From: Chrysaora quinquecirrha | Taxonomy: Eukaryota; Cnidaria; Scyphozoa; Semaeostomeae; Pelagiidae | NCBI GenBank assembly: GCA_014526335.1 | Contig: JACTAT010000049.1 | Coordinates: forward strand, 1,358,501-1,422,500 | Direction of reading: 5' to 3' | DNA length: 64,000 nucleotides | Shown here: one piece after another, positions 19,492 through 31,310 of the stretch | Layout of the letters: every line of letters begins with the position of its first letter | Numbering within the stretch: position 1 is the first letter of the stretch | Position numbers and translations under genes: made by a program | The notes under the pieces: model-generated | Database searches by the model: none | The model's input: the letters and a program-made list of their open reading frames with translations, nothing else | Told to the model about the DNA's origin: nothing

Positions 19492-21225
19492 CCAATACTA
19501 CAGAGAAAAAAGTTTCACAACCCAAGAAGTTCTAACAATTGCAAACAATTTAAAAAAGCAATAAAGCAGTAGGCTATGATAATATATCTAATGAATTAAT
19601 TAAGGTTTTTGCTAATTTGAAAATAGGAATAGAAATTTTAAAAACCACTTTTGATAAAATTCTTAGAAACGGAAGTTATCCTCAGGAGTGGAAGATTGGA
19701 TTAATATTGCCTATTTTTTAATCAGGAAATAAGGGCGAGCCTGGAAATTATAAAGGAATTACGCTAAAATTTTGCTTGGGTAATTTTTCAATCGATTAAT
19801 GGCAGCAAGGCCAAGTTACACCATTGAGAAATCTGGAATATTTCCCCCTTAAATGCGTACAACAAACAACGTTATTAAAGACTCTAACAGATAAAAATTT
19901 CACACAAAATGAATAACTATATTGATCTTTTGTAGACTTTTAAAAAGCATTCGATAGAGTATGGAGAGAAGCTATGCTAGATAAGTTAGAATTTTATGGT
20001 GTTGGTGGTTGGTTAATTTTTAGAAACAATAAAACATCGGTATAAAGATACATACAGGAGAATGATAATTGACGGGAAACTTAGTCCTTCTTTTGAGCTC
20101 AATTTAGGTGTTAAACAAGGAGACCCTTTAAGCTCCTTTCTTTTTAATGTAGAAATGAATCACCTATGTTAACATTTGCTAAAATCTACAGATAAAAAAC
20201 CTCCAAGCATTGATAAATTCAGCATAACATGCCTATTCTGGGTAGACAATGTTGTTCTAATGTCGAAATCTAAAGAAGGCCTTCAGAAAAGCATAAAGAT
20301 TGTTGAAAACTACTGTCATGAATACAAGATGAAGATAAATGCTGATAAAAATATGGTGTGATTTTCAAAAAAGTGGTAAAGTTCTTAGGAAAAATGAGTT
20401 AATTCTAAATAACGAAGAAATAAAAAAAGAAGTAAAATACGTAGGTTTCATGTTAGATTGCAACGGTAATTTCCACGTTACAATTGAAGATCTTGCAAAT
20501 AAAGCTAAAAAGGCCCTCTATTCTAATTATAAAATGTCTACCTTGAATATATTGTCAGGCAATAATTTGATAACTAACATTAATGCTGTTATAAAACCAA
20601 TATTATTATACGGCTCTGAGCTTTGGGGATATCAGTCTAAAGAAGATAATGAAATAGAGCTTGCTCATATCTGCTTCGCGAACCATATTCTTGGGATGCA
20701 TCGAAAATCTACAAATATAGCTGTCTTGGGTGAATTAGGATTGTTTCAATGAAAAATTGATTAAAAACTTTAAGATTAGTTTCAATAATGAAATATCAAA
20801 AAACAAGAAATTATCGCCTTATAAATATATAAAAGACAAGTCAAAGTTTGAAAACTATGTAACATTAGTTAACAATCGACAACATAGATCAGCTTTGGCG
20901 CGATTATTAATCAGCGCACATAAACGGTTTTGTGACTTTAGTACAAAAAAAGAGAAAAAAATAGTCGATGAGCTACATTTTACGTTTAATTGCGAATCCA
21001 ACAAATCCCTGAGAGTGCAATGTTTTTAACAAAATTGATGTAGACATTGAAAAGGCTAAAACGAATAATGAAGAAGATTATCTAGAAATATTAAAATCAA
21101 TTGTAAAATTAAACGAAAGCATAAAATTGAAAACATTTGCGAAATTTTTATATGATAGTGAACAGATACGAATTAAGAAAACAGCTTAGAAGAAATTGAT
21201 TGAATATTATACTGTATAGTTGTAA
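19492..21225 (+). pseudogene. LINE ORF2: reverse transcriptase and C-terminal region, decayed
   Basis: Continues the element in several frames: GYDNISNELIKVFANL, then PQEWKIGLILPIF, GNYKGITL, SFVDF-KAFDRVW (stop inside the A-box), LNLGVKQGDPLSSFLFNVEM (B-box) and CLFWVDNVVLMSKSKEG. The catalytic box reads WVDN where Y/W-ADD is expected. Later blocks EVKYVGFMLDCNGNF and ILLYGSELWGYQ are typical of the RT thumb/C-terminal region. Stops and shifts show it is dead. The 3' end is near 21225. Confidence 0.75.
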
Positions 21226-21540
21226 ATTGTACCTGCTTAATTAGAATTAATTGTTATTAATTTAGCAAAGAATTGCATGAAGAAATACTCAATAAAGGTA
21301 TTCATGTAAATCAAATTGACCAAAATTTCTCAGCACAAAAAAACAACAAACTCATTGTTTTTCTGAAAATTCTCTCAATATAAATTAATGATTTTAACTA
21401 ACAAAGAGAAGAATCAAAACATTGAGAAGTGATTTTGCAATCAAATACAGTTGTGAACTAGCAATGTATGAGTTGATCAAAAAGAATATATCGGTAGGGT
21501 AACAAATGTTCTAAAATTTTACTTGATCTTCTTGTTTGCA

Positions 21541-22600
21541 ATCCAAAGAATAAACCAGGATGCAGAGCTCTTCAGGAGGTACATCCAGGCCTTGTGCCAT
21601 GTGTAAATATCATTTGTGGAGTTGTATGTATATAAACAGAGTTTCCCTGAATGATACATGCAGCCATGTCAAAAAAGCCGTTGGACTGGGTATTAGCAAT
21701 GATACCATTCATTGTCTTATGAAACCGCCAAGACAAAAAACAACGAACAGCAAACAATTCAAAGGCATATATTGACACCTGTGTTCCTCCTATAAGAAAC
21801 GCAACAAAAACAGAAACTCACAAGAACTTCCATTTTAGCTCTTCTCAAGTGAATATCGTCAACGAAATGGACTCACTTATGCCAGGACGATAGGCTTGCC
21901 TTGTCTGTGGACAACAAGAACAAAGTAGAAGTTGGTATTCCTGCTACAAGTCGCAGTAGCCAGATACACACATTCTACTTAAAATATAATAAACCAAATT
22001 ATAACGATCTTGACTTTCCTAATCAAAACTGTCAAGTTGTTCCTGCTGCGTACTTGAAACTGCAAAACAAATCTGTGAGAAGTCGGTCTTTGACATCACA
22101 AAAACCACACAATATACTGCACAGAAGAGGGTCAATGTCTGAAGGGTCAAATTTGCTAAAGACTTTACCAAATTACTTGTTTTGTTATGACAAGCTGCAG
22201 CGTAAGAAAATCAAATGGTCTAGTTACGGTCCTCTTCTTGTCCAATTATATCCGTCATGTGCAATTGAAAGCACAAATCTGATGCACATTAATCATCTCA
22301 TGAATATAATTGCAAAAAAAAAGAAAGGTAAAAGAAATCAGAAATATGGTGGCTATTGCAGAAGGTGGTCCATCTCATGTGTCTTATCCTTCCTCAAGTT
22401 TCTAATAAAGCGTAGAACCCAAGCAGAGACTCTATAAATAGCTATATCTGTTGATATCAATAATCTGGGAAATACCTGATTTTGCTTGCTCTAATGTAGT
22501 TGCAGCAGTCACAGTTTTCTTTATTTCAGTTGCAACATGTGAAGAATCCTGTAGAACAAATTCTTGAGTCCAATGTTCCTTCCGCATGGACAACTGTTAG
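21541..22600 (+). pseudogene. Transposon-like gene of an unnamed animal repeat family
   Basis: Two ORFs (21560-21775 and 21901-22437) look like one frame-broken protein: SHVKKAVGLGISNDTIHCLM-KPPRQKTTNSKQFKG, then HKNFHFSSSQVNIVNEMDSL, then LSVDNKNKVEVGIPATSRSS and YNDLDFPNQNCQVVPAAYL. The spacing of I-S--TIH, PPR--T, H-HF--S-V---NE and S-V-D-x-K-x-K-V-x-V-G agrees with a family I remember as abundant in cnidarian-like genomes, probably transposase-derived with a DDE-like Asp in SVDNK. I cannot name it with certainty. EGGPSH near 22360 in another frame may be a later block. Confidence 0.4.
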
Positions 22601-23860
22601 GGACCCATCGATCACAATCCCTCAGCACACTACCAAAAGCCCCTCTTGATCACTCTTATTGGAAACTTTAAAGATTTAATCTACACAATGTTTGACAAAT
22701 TGTTTCAAGTCACAGCTATTATTAATGCCAATGAGCGCTGTCTTGCTGTCCATCAAGCATCTATGTCCATCTATCTTGACCTGAGTTTGCAATACTGTTT
22801 TCATTAACACCCCAGATAACGTATGTGCAGTAGAGCAGTGGTTGTGTGGTACAGCGGTGGTTGTACAGTGGTCGACGAGAAATGCAACCCCTCAGGTTGT
22901 GACTCATTAATATTCATGACGTCATGACATCCTTCAATTTGTGTGATATTAATTCACGGCAGGCTTACTTTCCCGTCTGCGGAAACTTGTCTCATCACAT
23001 GGTTGGAGGTCTCCGTAAATAAAAGCGTCATCATATTAGAATCATCAATTAATTCTATCTTCAACTTGGTTATTTACCTTACCTGTTAATACCAAAATTG
23101 TTATGGTAAAATTATTATGGTACTGTGGTAAAATGGATAGGCCTATTTACTTATTACTTTGCATTGAAGTAAAAAAACCTAGGAAACTACTTCCCTTTCT
23201 AAATTCGGTATTGTACTCTACTAGGTACTCTAAAGAAAGTGTTTTCTGCTTCTCATTGAAGATCATTGATGATCGATATTATTATTAGCAATAATTTTCT
23301 TTTCAATTTGAAAACGATGCTTTCGTGGTATGCATGGAAAGCTGTTACTCTGCTGCCATAATGTGGCTATGATTATAAATAAATCAACAGAGAAAAGAAC
23401 TTCCGATCTTTTTAGTAACTTACGTATTTGAATGAAAGAATTTTTTGCATCAGACTTGTAGCACTCTTCCGCATTGTTTATATTTGCGTCATGCCATTCA
23501 GGAATAGAATAAATTTTTCATTAAGCATATACCTCGTCTCCATCTCGTGCACTTTACCAATAAAGGTTATTACGTAATTACCATGATGTAATAATCTACA
23601 TTAACTCAAAACTTGCTGATGTAATTGTTCTAGAAATATCTGTACAGAAGTATACATTCAACTGAAATTGTGCTCAAATTACTTTAGTACCGTACAGACG
23701 TACAAGCTCACTTACTGATCTATCATTTGTGCGTTGCAGTAAAGTATTATTATTATTGTGCTGTTCGTTGAACTATTCGAAGTTTATTACTGTGCTGTAG
23801 CAAGTGAAATAGGAATTGTATATTAAGGAACAGCTGACAAGAAGAACTTTTTTATTGTTG
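22601..23860. other. No gene seen; upstream region of the MULE gene
   Basis: Unique AT-rich sequence. A perfect CRE-like palindrome, TGACGTCA, lies at about 22917-22924 in a CATGACGTCATGACATC context. The ORF at 23103-23288 has no coding features. No repeats of note. Confidence 0.4.
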
Positions 23861-23892
23861 AATGAGTGGCGAAATTAAAAGAACGGTGCAGT

Positions 23893-25395
23893 GAGAGGAA
23901 AATGGATACAACGGAAAAGCCATGGGTGAAGTACTTCAAGCATTCTTTTTCTGATTATCACGGATACCTTCAGACGATAGAAGACGCTGACTGTTTAATA
24001 CGCTCCTTCGAGATTGCCACTACTACAAAATATGCCGTGTATAAGTCAAAGTCAAAGAACTTTGGTTCTACAGGTAAGGTAGATTCGTTTTTTGCAAGCA
24101 ACCTCTTAGAAGGGTTGGAGACATTAGAAAATTTCATTTCCTTAACTATTCTGAGCAAATTCTTCCTAAGTAAATCTAGAAGCGTAGCGATGATGGACGG
24201 GGCGGGGTGCACTCCTTCATCATCGCCCAGATAAATTTTATTTCAAAGGATACCTGTTAATTATTCACTCTAAAATCATGTTTTCTTTTATGTTGACAAC
24301 GCCCTTTTGCCCCTCCAGCGTTGTCCTCCTGCGAAAAGTTGCATTGATGGCGAGCTAAGAAACTATGGAATAGCTTTTCCTATGATAGCTGACCCCTAAC
24401 GTACTACTGCAAGTTTAAACCTTAGCTCCTTGTCAAAACTACGCGTACTTCATGTCATCTCAGTCATCAAATCGAGTTGATCTTTTATTAAATTTTGTAG
24501 GAAGATCTTTAGATAATGTTGTACAGATTGTCGTTCTGTCATTTTGGTTTATTATTATTCCTACTTTTGAGGTTAAGAAATTTAAATAACAAATTATCAT
24601 ATAATGTTTGTGTGTCATGTTTTCAGAATTTAATAAAGATCAGAAACACAAAACAATGTGGTTGGCCCAAACACCATACATCGTGCTTAACTTGAAGATT
24701 CTTGATTGCCAACACGGATATGATCGTCACATTGCTGGAAAAGCAAAGGCGGAAAATAAGCAGGTATGAGATATATGTAAACTGAATACATTAAGACTAC
24801 TTCGAACGATTCTTTCATATTTTTCGCAAAGTGGTCAAAAAAGCATTATGCCAGTTGCGTTCTGATTTGCCAAGGGTCTTCTTTCATGATAGTAAATGTT
24901 TGCATGCTGTAAAGAAAATCGTAACAAACATTGCTAATCATCCTACCTCTATTTTTAGCTACCTGAGCATGAATTTAAACAACGATGCGCCAAGGTCCAG
25001 GACACAAAAAAATTTGACTGCAAAGCACAAATAAAATTGTCAGAAATACTTCATTTCCCTGCATACAAGGTAAGCAGCTTAATCCCTTTATGTATAGCTG
25101 AACATGACAAAAAACTAGCATTGCTAAACATCATCTTTAGTAGAAGAATGCGCTGCAAAACCAGTAAAAGGCATTAAAATAACAACATTAATTAACTAGT
25201 ATATGCTTATTAATTGTTGTTTGTTCAACAGATTACCAATGACACGCCCTATGAGCGTAGAAAAGCATCGGACGCAGTACGTAAGGAACTTTCAAAAGAC
25301 CCTATCAACTTCAACATTGCAGTACGATGCATAACTATTGAGCTTCCAAGTGAAGAGAAACATTCTGAACACATCGTTGGAAAGATAAATATGTG
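23893..25395 (+). CDS. MULE transposase gene, 5' exons
   Basis: Exon 1 (23902-24074) starts MDTTEKPWVKYFKHSF and ends at CTACAG/GTAAGG. Exon 2 (24627-24763) follows TTTTCAG and reads KTMWLAQTPYIVLNLKILDC, ending CAG/GTATGA. Exon 3 (24959-25069) reads LPEHEFKQRCAKVQDTKKFD and ends AAG/GTAAGC. Exon 4 (about 25232-25390) reads ITNDTPYERRKASDAVRKEL. Clean GT-AG borders and no internal stops support real exons. They give the N-terminal, DNA-binding-like part that precedes the catalytic domain of animal MULE/ZSWIM-type proteins. The exon 4 donor is unclear. Confidence 0.6.
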
Positions 25396-25740
25396 CTAGA
25401 ACAAGTGCCAGAAATTTTAGAACATTCCCTCAAGAAAAACTAATTCTTCCTGTCATATGTTCTAATTGAGGGGCATTTTCAGCATTACTTCATATGCAAT
25501 CGGAAATTCATATTAGTTGAGATAGTGCAGGAAAATTTAAAAATAAATCAATTCTGTAAAAAAATTATCCAATTAGTTTTACTTGACCACTTGTAGCTAA
25601 GTTTCCCACCCGAAAGTTCGAGATACAGGTTTTAAGTTTAAAATTGAGGATGCATTAATAATTTTACACTTGGAGTGAAAATTAACCTTTCACGATCACA
25701 AACCTATAATAGGCCAGGAAAGGGCATCACAAATTGAATA

Positions 25741-26236
25741 CAGTTGACATCCGCTATCTCGACTGCTGGCTATCTCGAAGATTCGCTATCTCGAACGATT
25801 TTCCATTTCCCATGGAGGAAAACCTGCTCTTTATCTCAAACTTTGCCAAATTTTCTCCTGAACTGGATGAAGAGACAGGCTGAAAATATGTATAAGTTTG
25901 CCTAGCGGAACTGGATTGGCAGCAGCCAAGTGATATGCTGCCCATGTATACAATAGGTGAAGCTGTTCTCTTTCGAGATGTGCTGCATCGCCATTATCTC
26001 AATTTCAGCAATAGTAGGGATGAAAGCATTGGGGTGTTTTGACTCCTATATAAAAAAATACCAGACTTGTTTGATGATATTTGAGATCAGTAACCCTGCA
26101 TGTTAATAGGGGTTCCTTTTCTGACTTAAAAACTGTAATTTTTAATATTTATATGGGGCATCTGTTATTTCGAACATTTGCTATCTCGAACAAATTCCAG
26201 TTTCCCTTGAGAGTTCGAGATAGCAGATGTCAACTG
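25741..26236. mobile_element. pogo/Tigger-like MITE in MULE intron
   Basis: A 496-bp element with inverted ends CAGTTGACATCCGCTATCTCGA (left, shown to 22 positions as 25741-25762) and its near-perfect mirror at 26215-26236, flanked by TA on both sides (25739-25740 and 26237-26238). The words GCTATCTCGAA recur several times just inside both ends. No transposase ORF. TA target, CAGT start and this subterminal repetition are typical of non-autonomous pogo/Tigger elements. Confidence 0.85.
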
Positions 26237-26345
26237 TAATTATTAAATCCTTTCTTCGTGACCCTGGCAACTTTACCAACCTCTTATTGGAAGTTTTGTT
26301 GAATATTTTAACATCTTTTAAAAACAACTTTGAAATCTCTTACAG

Positions 26346-27210
26346 GCAGCTGGCATATGTCAACCTATAGACAAGATGGTGCTGAACGAACTGGACAAAT
26401 TTGTTAGTGAAGGGGTTTACGATGCAATAGAGATGCAGCGACACCTAAAAAAGTTCGTTAAATTGAAGTACCCAGAGCAATTAAGTCAGCTTGATAACCG
26501 CAGGTTTCATCCACAATTACAAGAGATCCGAAATCATATGTATCTTTCACAGATAAGACAATTGTACTCCAAAACTGATCAAGAGAATCTGCAGCACAAA
26601 ATGAATGAATGGAAGAAAATGTTTCCTGAGGAAGACTTGAAGATGAGCAGTCGAAACAAGAGACCCAACAATTCCTTTTCGTTTACCAGACAAAGCAGTA
26701 AGCAAGGCTATTGGCTCGTTATGGTGTAATAGTTCTTCTTAATGCAACGTACAAAACAATGAGGTATAGTCTTCCACTGTTTTTCATCTGTGTACGAACC
26801 AATATAAATTATCAAGTCGTTGGTGCTTTCATTGTCCAGAACGAGACAAAGGATGAAATACAAGCTGGAATAGAAGTCATCAAATCCTGGAATCCAACGT
26901 GGCAGCCGTGGTTCTTTATGACAGATTTTGACGAGAAAGAAATTTATGCATTAGAAGAGTCCTTCAAGGATGCTGAGGTTTACCTTTGTGACTTTCACCG
27001 GGAGCAAGCATGGACATGATGGGTGGGTGCTTCAAAAAACAAAGTATGAGATAACAGAACAGAAGTGCTTGCCTGATTGCGTAGATTGGCCAGGGCTAAT
27101 TCTGAGGCACAATACCAAAAGATGCTATTGGAACTGACTGACTTGTCTATATGTAAGGAGACACAAACACTACAACAGTGGTTTGGCAATCAGTGGCTTC
27201 CAGAGTACAA
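26346..27210 (+). pseudogene. MULE transposase, catalytic region
   Basis: The exon after TTACAG reads AAGICQPIDKMVLNELDKFV and continues to a frame break near 26700. The catalytic block follows: LLNATYKTMRYSLPLFF, FFMTDFDEKEIYALEESF, VYLCDFHREQAW. In MULE transposases the first catalytic Asp is in D-A-T-Y-K-T; here it is Asn. The second Asp (TDFDE) and C-x-F-H-x-x-x-A-W are kept. Stops after AWT and within the next 30 codons, then LLELTDLSICKETQTLQQWF to a donor at about 27210. This copy is therefore inactive. Confidence 0.75.
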
Positions 27211-27540
27211 GGTAAAATAATAATCTGATAAAAAACAATCTAACTTTAACTTACCTGTTAATGAGACACAAAACGTTTGCAGAGGCCACTGAAAGTTGGA
27301 AATAAGACGTTGTAACGACAAAATAAGAAATTTGTCGCCTCATCAAATGAAAAAAAGCTGCTCAGTATATTTCAAGGCGTTTCTGTTTATTATTGATATC
27401 CTTTAGTTCAATACAATTACCAGTTGCAATCCTTATCCTTCAGTTGCGATTTTTTCCACTCATGTCCTGAACTTCATATATCCTTTTCATTCTATTATCA
27501 TTGCATTCTGAATTCACTAATAAAGTTCTCTTCTCTTCTG

Positions 27541-27720
27541 TAGAGATGGGTCTGGGCCTTCAGAAACAATTCATTTCAAGTCCTGATAAAGACCAATAAT
27601 GGCATTGAACGACAAAATGAAATGCTGAAATACCGCTATCTTAAATGCAAATGAAAATGCTCATTGACACAATTGGCTACGATCCTAATAGAGAATTTCT
27701 TTCCTGACTCCTATAGAAGG
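27541..27720 (+). pseudogene. MULE transposase exon with TNNGIERQN motif
   Basis: Bounded by TTCTGTAG and AGAAG/GTAAGC. Reads RWVWAFRNNSFQVLIKTNNG, IERQNEMLKYRYLK, stop, then SLTQLATILIENFFPDSY. T-N-N-x-x-E-x-x-N holds the third catalytic acid (Glu) of MULE transposases, and S-L--L---L---F-PDSY follows it in the family. A frame break lies in the middle. Confidence 0.7.
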
Positions 27721-28216
27721 TAAGCAGATATTTTAATTGGACTTTATTGACATAAACTAAATTATACTATATTAACATAATTTATGATGCTATAATGCTG
27801 CTATATTCATCTCAGCCTTTTGAAATCTGTCCACTTCAAAACGAAAAGGCCAGTTCTGTGTAGACAGAAAGAGTTCGTTTTCCCAATTGGACACTTCAAA
27901 ATAATTTCTATTGGTCCTCCTGCTGTATCCTTGTGCACCACATTGATGTTTTACACACAATGGGAATTCGGCTTCTCTTTCTGATTGGTGCATTTCGAGC
28001 CGCATCTTGGAATATATTCCACCTTAGTTTATTGTTTCGGTCTGTTTCTGACGCTCATACTCTGAGGAGTGTGAGAGGAAAAAAGTTTTTAGGTATGCCC
28101 AAAAATGTTTCCGCTGTTATCACAATTTTGAAATTTTTTACTTTGCAAAAATTATTCATTAACCTAATGAGTTTACTTGACAAAAGCTAGCACTAGCTAA
28201 AATTGACTTGTCTTTA

Positions 28217-29039
28217 TAAACAGGTATGCAGTTCTGAATAGTAAATTGTCGAGTGGATATCGCAAATACAAAGTTTTTGTTCCTGATTTCTTGAAAGATT
28301 GTCCAAAGTTCTTCATCCTGAGTTGCATGAAAAATATCCAAGCTGCAAAGAGCATAAAACCAGAGAATATCATTGTACAGGATGATGCTACAATATGAGT
28401 ACAAAGTTTGAAAGCACTGTCAAACTTCAAAATGTACAAGGTGTCTTTTGGCGATGAAAAAACGATTCCACAATGCCAATGAGAGAGCTGGCAACTAAAT
28501 CTGCTACCATGTAAGCATATGTTTGCTGTTATAATGCATTCCCCACAACATTCATGGTGCCGCCTTTCAACAATGTACACACTGTCGCCGTTCTTTTGCC
28601 TTGATGACCTCCATGTCATTCCTAAAGGTATCAATCAGCCAGAACTGTTGGTAATGAATGAAGAACAAGACGATGATGAAATGAGCCTTGAAGAAGGAGA
28701 ACCATTAGAATCTACTGATGGGGAAGAATTACTGCAGAGCTCCCAAAACGTAGATCAACAAGAGTGACAGTTGCTAGTGAGTGCAGGGAATATCTCAGTC
28801 AAATAAAGAATTTAACCTACCTGGTAACAGATGAAACTGCTCTTACGAATCTTTTCATACAGTTACATGACATCTCAGAAAATCTTCAAAACGTTGTTAA
28901 TAGGGACGATGGCTTCATCCTTGAGAATACTGGTCAGCCCATGTCTGCGATGAAGCTAAGATTGGAACATAAAAAGCTGCAACAGCAGAGCCTCAAGAAA
29001 TCGATAAAAAGGGCAAAATCAATTAGATACTGCTGGTAA
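28217..29039 (+). pseudogene. MULE gene: SWIM-type zinc finger and C-terminal region
   Basis: An exon after AAACAG reads YAVLNSKLSSGYRKYKVFVP and ends at about 28378. The next part reads MYKVSFGDEKTIPQCQ, stop, ESWQLNLLPCKHMFAV, which is the C-x-C...C-x-H SWIM finger found after MULE catalytic domains (one Cys is not visible). An acidic stretch (EEQDDDEMSLEEGE) and a helical segment (28764-29039) follow. Two stops interrupt the reading. Confidence 0.65.
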
Positions 29040-29345
29040 CATCGCTGGCCAAGTAAGGTCTTTACCTATGGATAAAAAACACAAGCCTGGTAAGAGACAA
29101 TATGGTGTAGCATATGAAACAAAGATAGCACACACTAACGTGAATTTAGATATTGATACAGGCCTACCAGGTATGGTATCTTTGTCACATTATTATACAA
29201 AACTGAACAATTTCACAAATGCTAGATTATAAACTATTTGCTGAATGTCTTTTAAATTCGAAGCAAATAATTTGCATTAGATTTTAGGACAAAATTGGAA
29301 ACAAAGAAGACACCAAAATCAACAAAAGGGCAACTGGTAAGGTTA
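29040..29345 (+). CDS. Probable small exons between MULE and Ulp1 parts
   Basis: Two short splice-bounded segments: about 29041-29169 (PMDKKHKPGKRQYGVAYETK, donor GTATGG) and about 29282-29337 (DFRTKLETKKTPKSTKGQL, donor GTAAGG). They are basic and low complexity, like linkers between the transposase and protease parts of such genes. Support is limited to splice signals and open frame. Confidence 0.35.
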
Positions 29346-29849
29346 CTTCCAAACATAATTGAATGAAATAAGTGACAGTTATTCTGTAGAAGAGCAGAAA
29401 TTTTTATTCCAATTGTTCCTTTCATCATTTTCTACATTTTACTACAATTTCTCTTTTATTACCTATTGCTACAATTTGTTCCAACTTGCATATTTAGCAT
29501 TGATACAATAGCTTTTATTCCAAAAACTTTCTGCTTAACCCAAACAATTGAAAGACATAATTCCTATGGTAAACAACAAAAAATGAGGATTTGTGAATTA
29601 CTAGTGTGGCTGCACTTGTACACTATGGAAATACTATATCAAATATTATTAGTTTAATCAGGGATTGCCTAAATTTGATATTACGATGACAAAATATTGA
29701 TATCATATTCAGTTTTTATGTGTTTTGCCTGCCCCTCCTCCATTAGAAACCCTTCATAAACCTCATATATCTGTATCCAACTTGTCTCATTCAATTTACT
29801 TAGCCAGTACTAAAATTGTGTAAAAAGTTTTCAAATTGCACGTTTCTTC

Positions 29850-30500
29850 TCTAAGGAACAACTGGAAACTTAGGTTTTCACATGGGATATAGGAGAAAGT
29901 ATGCTTCAATGCACCTACCAGCCTAGAGATGACTGTTCTTCCAACATCGCCATTTCTGACAGACCTGAAAGTATTGATGCTGAATCTTACTGTATCTCCA
30001 GTGAAGCAAGCAGCAATTTCTGGGAAACTATTGGCAGGGTAGAACTGCTAAACAGCGACAAAGCTATTCTCCGTTCTACAGATAGATGGATAACTGGCAA
30101 TATCATCACAGCAACAGAGTGGCATTATTAGAAGAAGAGTTTATTCAGATTCTGCACAAGGGTGATTCACATTGGACTACTCTTTCAAATATTGCAACAG
30201 GGGAGACAGGAGCAGTCAGAATTTATGATAGCTTGAATGATTACATTGTTCCATTGGCCATGAAGAAGATAATTGCTGGGTTCATCATTTCAAAAACGTC
30301 ATGCATCCTTCTGAGACATTAAGATGTGTCATTTCAAGGAGATCTCACAAGCTTTTGTTTTTTGCCATTGCATTTGCAACTTCTCTCTGCAATGGACAAG
30401 ATCCTAGACACTTTATTTTTGACAACAGCTCAATGCACTGCCATCTCTTAGAATGTCTTGAAAAATCAGAAATGAGATCATTTCCTGTGCAAGGATACAG
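29850..30500 (+). pseudogene. Ulp1-like cysteine protease domain, catalytic Cys lost
   Basis: Reads WETIGRVELLNSDKAILRST, DRWITGNIITATE (the W-L-x-D-x-x-I block that opens Ulp1/C48 domains), then in another frame EEEFIQILHKGDSHWTTLSN and AVRIYDSL. The His of SHW and Asp of YDSL are two catalytic residues. The third block, normally D-C-G-L-F-A-I-A, is SHKLLFFAIAFATSLCNG, so the nucleophilic Cys is missing. SUMO-protease-like domains are often carried by MULEs and related transposons; it lies directly downstream of the MULE parts on the same strand. Confidence 0.7.
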
Positions 30501-30744
30501 ATCACCAGCAATGGGTAGGTTTGAGTCTTTCTGCATCTACTGCAAATGCCACAGGCGGAATGACCCTTCGGATCCAGATGAGTTTTTATGTTGCAGTCTT
30601 TGCAGCAAGAAATACCACCCACGATGTGATGATGACACAATGATGCACTTGAACAACTCTGACAAAAAAACTGAGTTTATTCCTGAATTCTGCTCGAGTG
30701 TTGGTCATAACTCATCAGCTGACGTTTTTTTCCAAGATTTCTGA
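30501..30744 (+). CDS. PHD/RING-like zinc finger at the protease C-terminus
   Basis: The frame from the protease continues FESFCIYCKCHRRNDPSDPD, FLCCSLCSKKYHPRCDD. The Cys/His order (C-x2-C-x-C ... C-C-x2-C-x4-H-x2-C) is a PHD-like cross-brace finger, known to follow Ulp1 domains in some animal transposon proteins. The ORF ends at 30744 after FFQDF. The end overlaps the first unit of the 328-bp duplication. Confidence 0.6.
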
Positions 30745-31310
30745 TGTGGATTACTTTACCCTCTCTAATATTTCTCCAACCTTCGGAATTAACATGATAA
30801 GTAAAATCAGTTAAGTCTTTAAAACAAATCCTTATATCATGCTTAAATGATCTTGTAAATAAGGATTTCTTTGATTATTCTGGTCTTCAAAATGAAGAAT
30901 TGCTAAACATACCCTTACTGGGCCTAATCTCAAAGACAAACGTGGCCGGCCTTATTATCCTAGGCCAAATGCTAACACTTTGTAGATGAGTTGCTCAACT
31001 GAGTCTATTCCTGAATGCTGCTCGAGTGTTGGTCGTAACTCATCAGCTGATGTGTTTTTTCCAAGATTGCTGATGCGGATTACTTTACCCTCTCTAACAT
31101 TTCTCCAACCTTCAGAATTAACATGATAAGTAAAATCAGTTAAGTCTTCAAAACAAATCCTGATATCATGCTTAAATGATCCAGTAAATAAGTATTTCTT
31201 TGGTTATGCTGGTCTTTAAAATGAAGAATTGCTAAACATACCTTTATTTTGCCTAATCTCAAATACAAAAGTGGTCGGCCTTATTATCCTAGGCAAAAGG
31301 CTAACACTGA
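30671..31310. repeat. 328-bp tandem duplication
   Basis: Sequence from CTGAGTTTATTCCTGAA at 30671 repeats at 30999 with about 90% identity by eye, through to the AGGCAAAAGGCTAACAC segment near 31305. The first unit includes the 3' end of the zinc-finger ORF, so the duplication post-dates that gene. In the second unit the frame is closed. Confidence 0.9.

Noticed and set aside
28197..28634. 145-aa minus-strand ORF
   Set aside because: It is antisense to the MULE SWIM region, which has recognisable motifs and splice sites on the plus strand.
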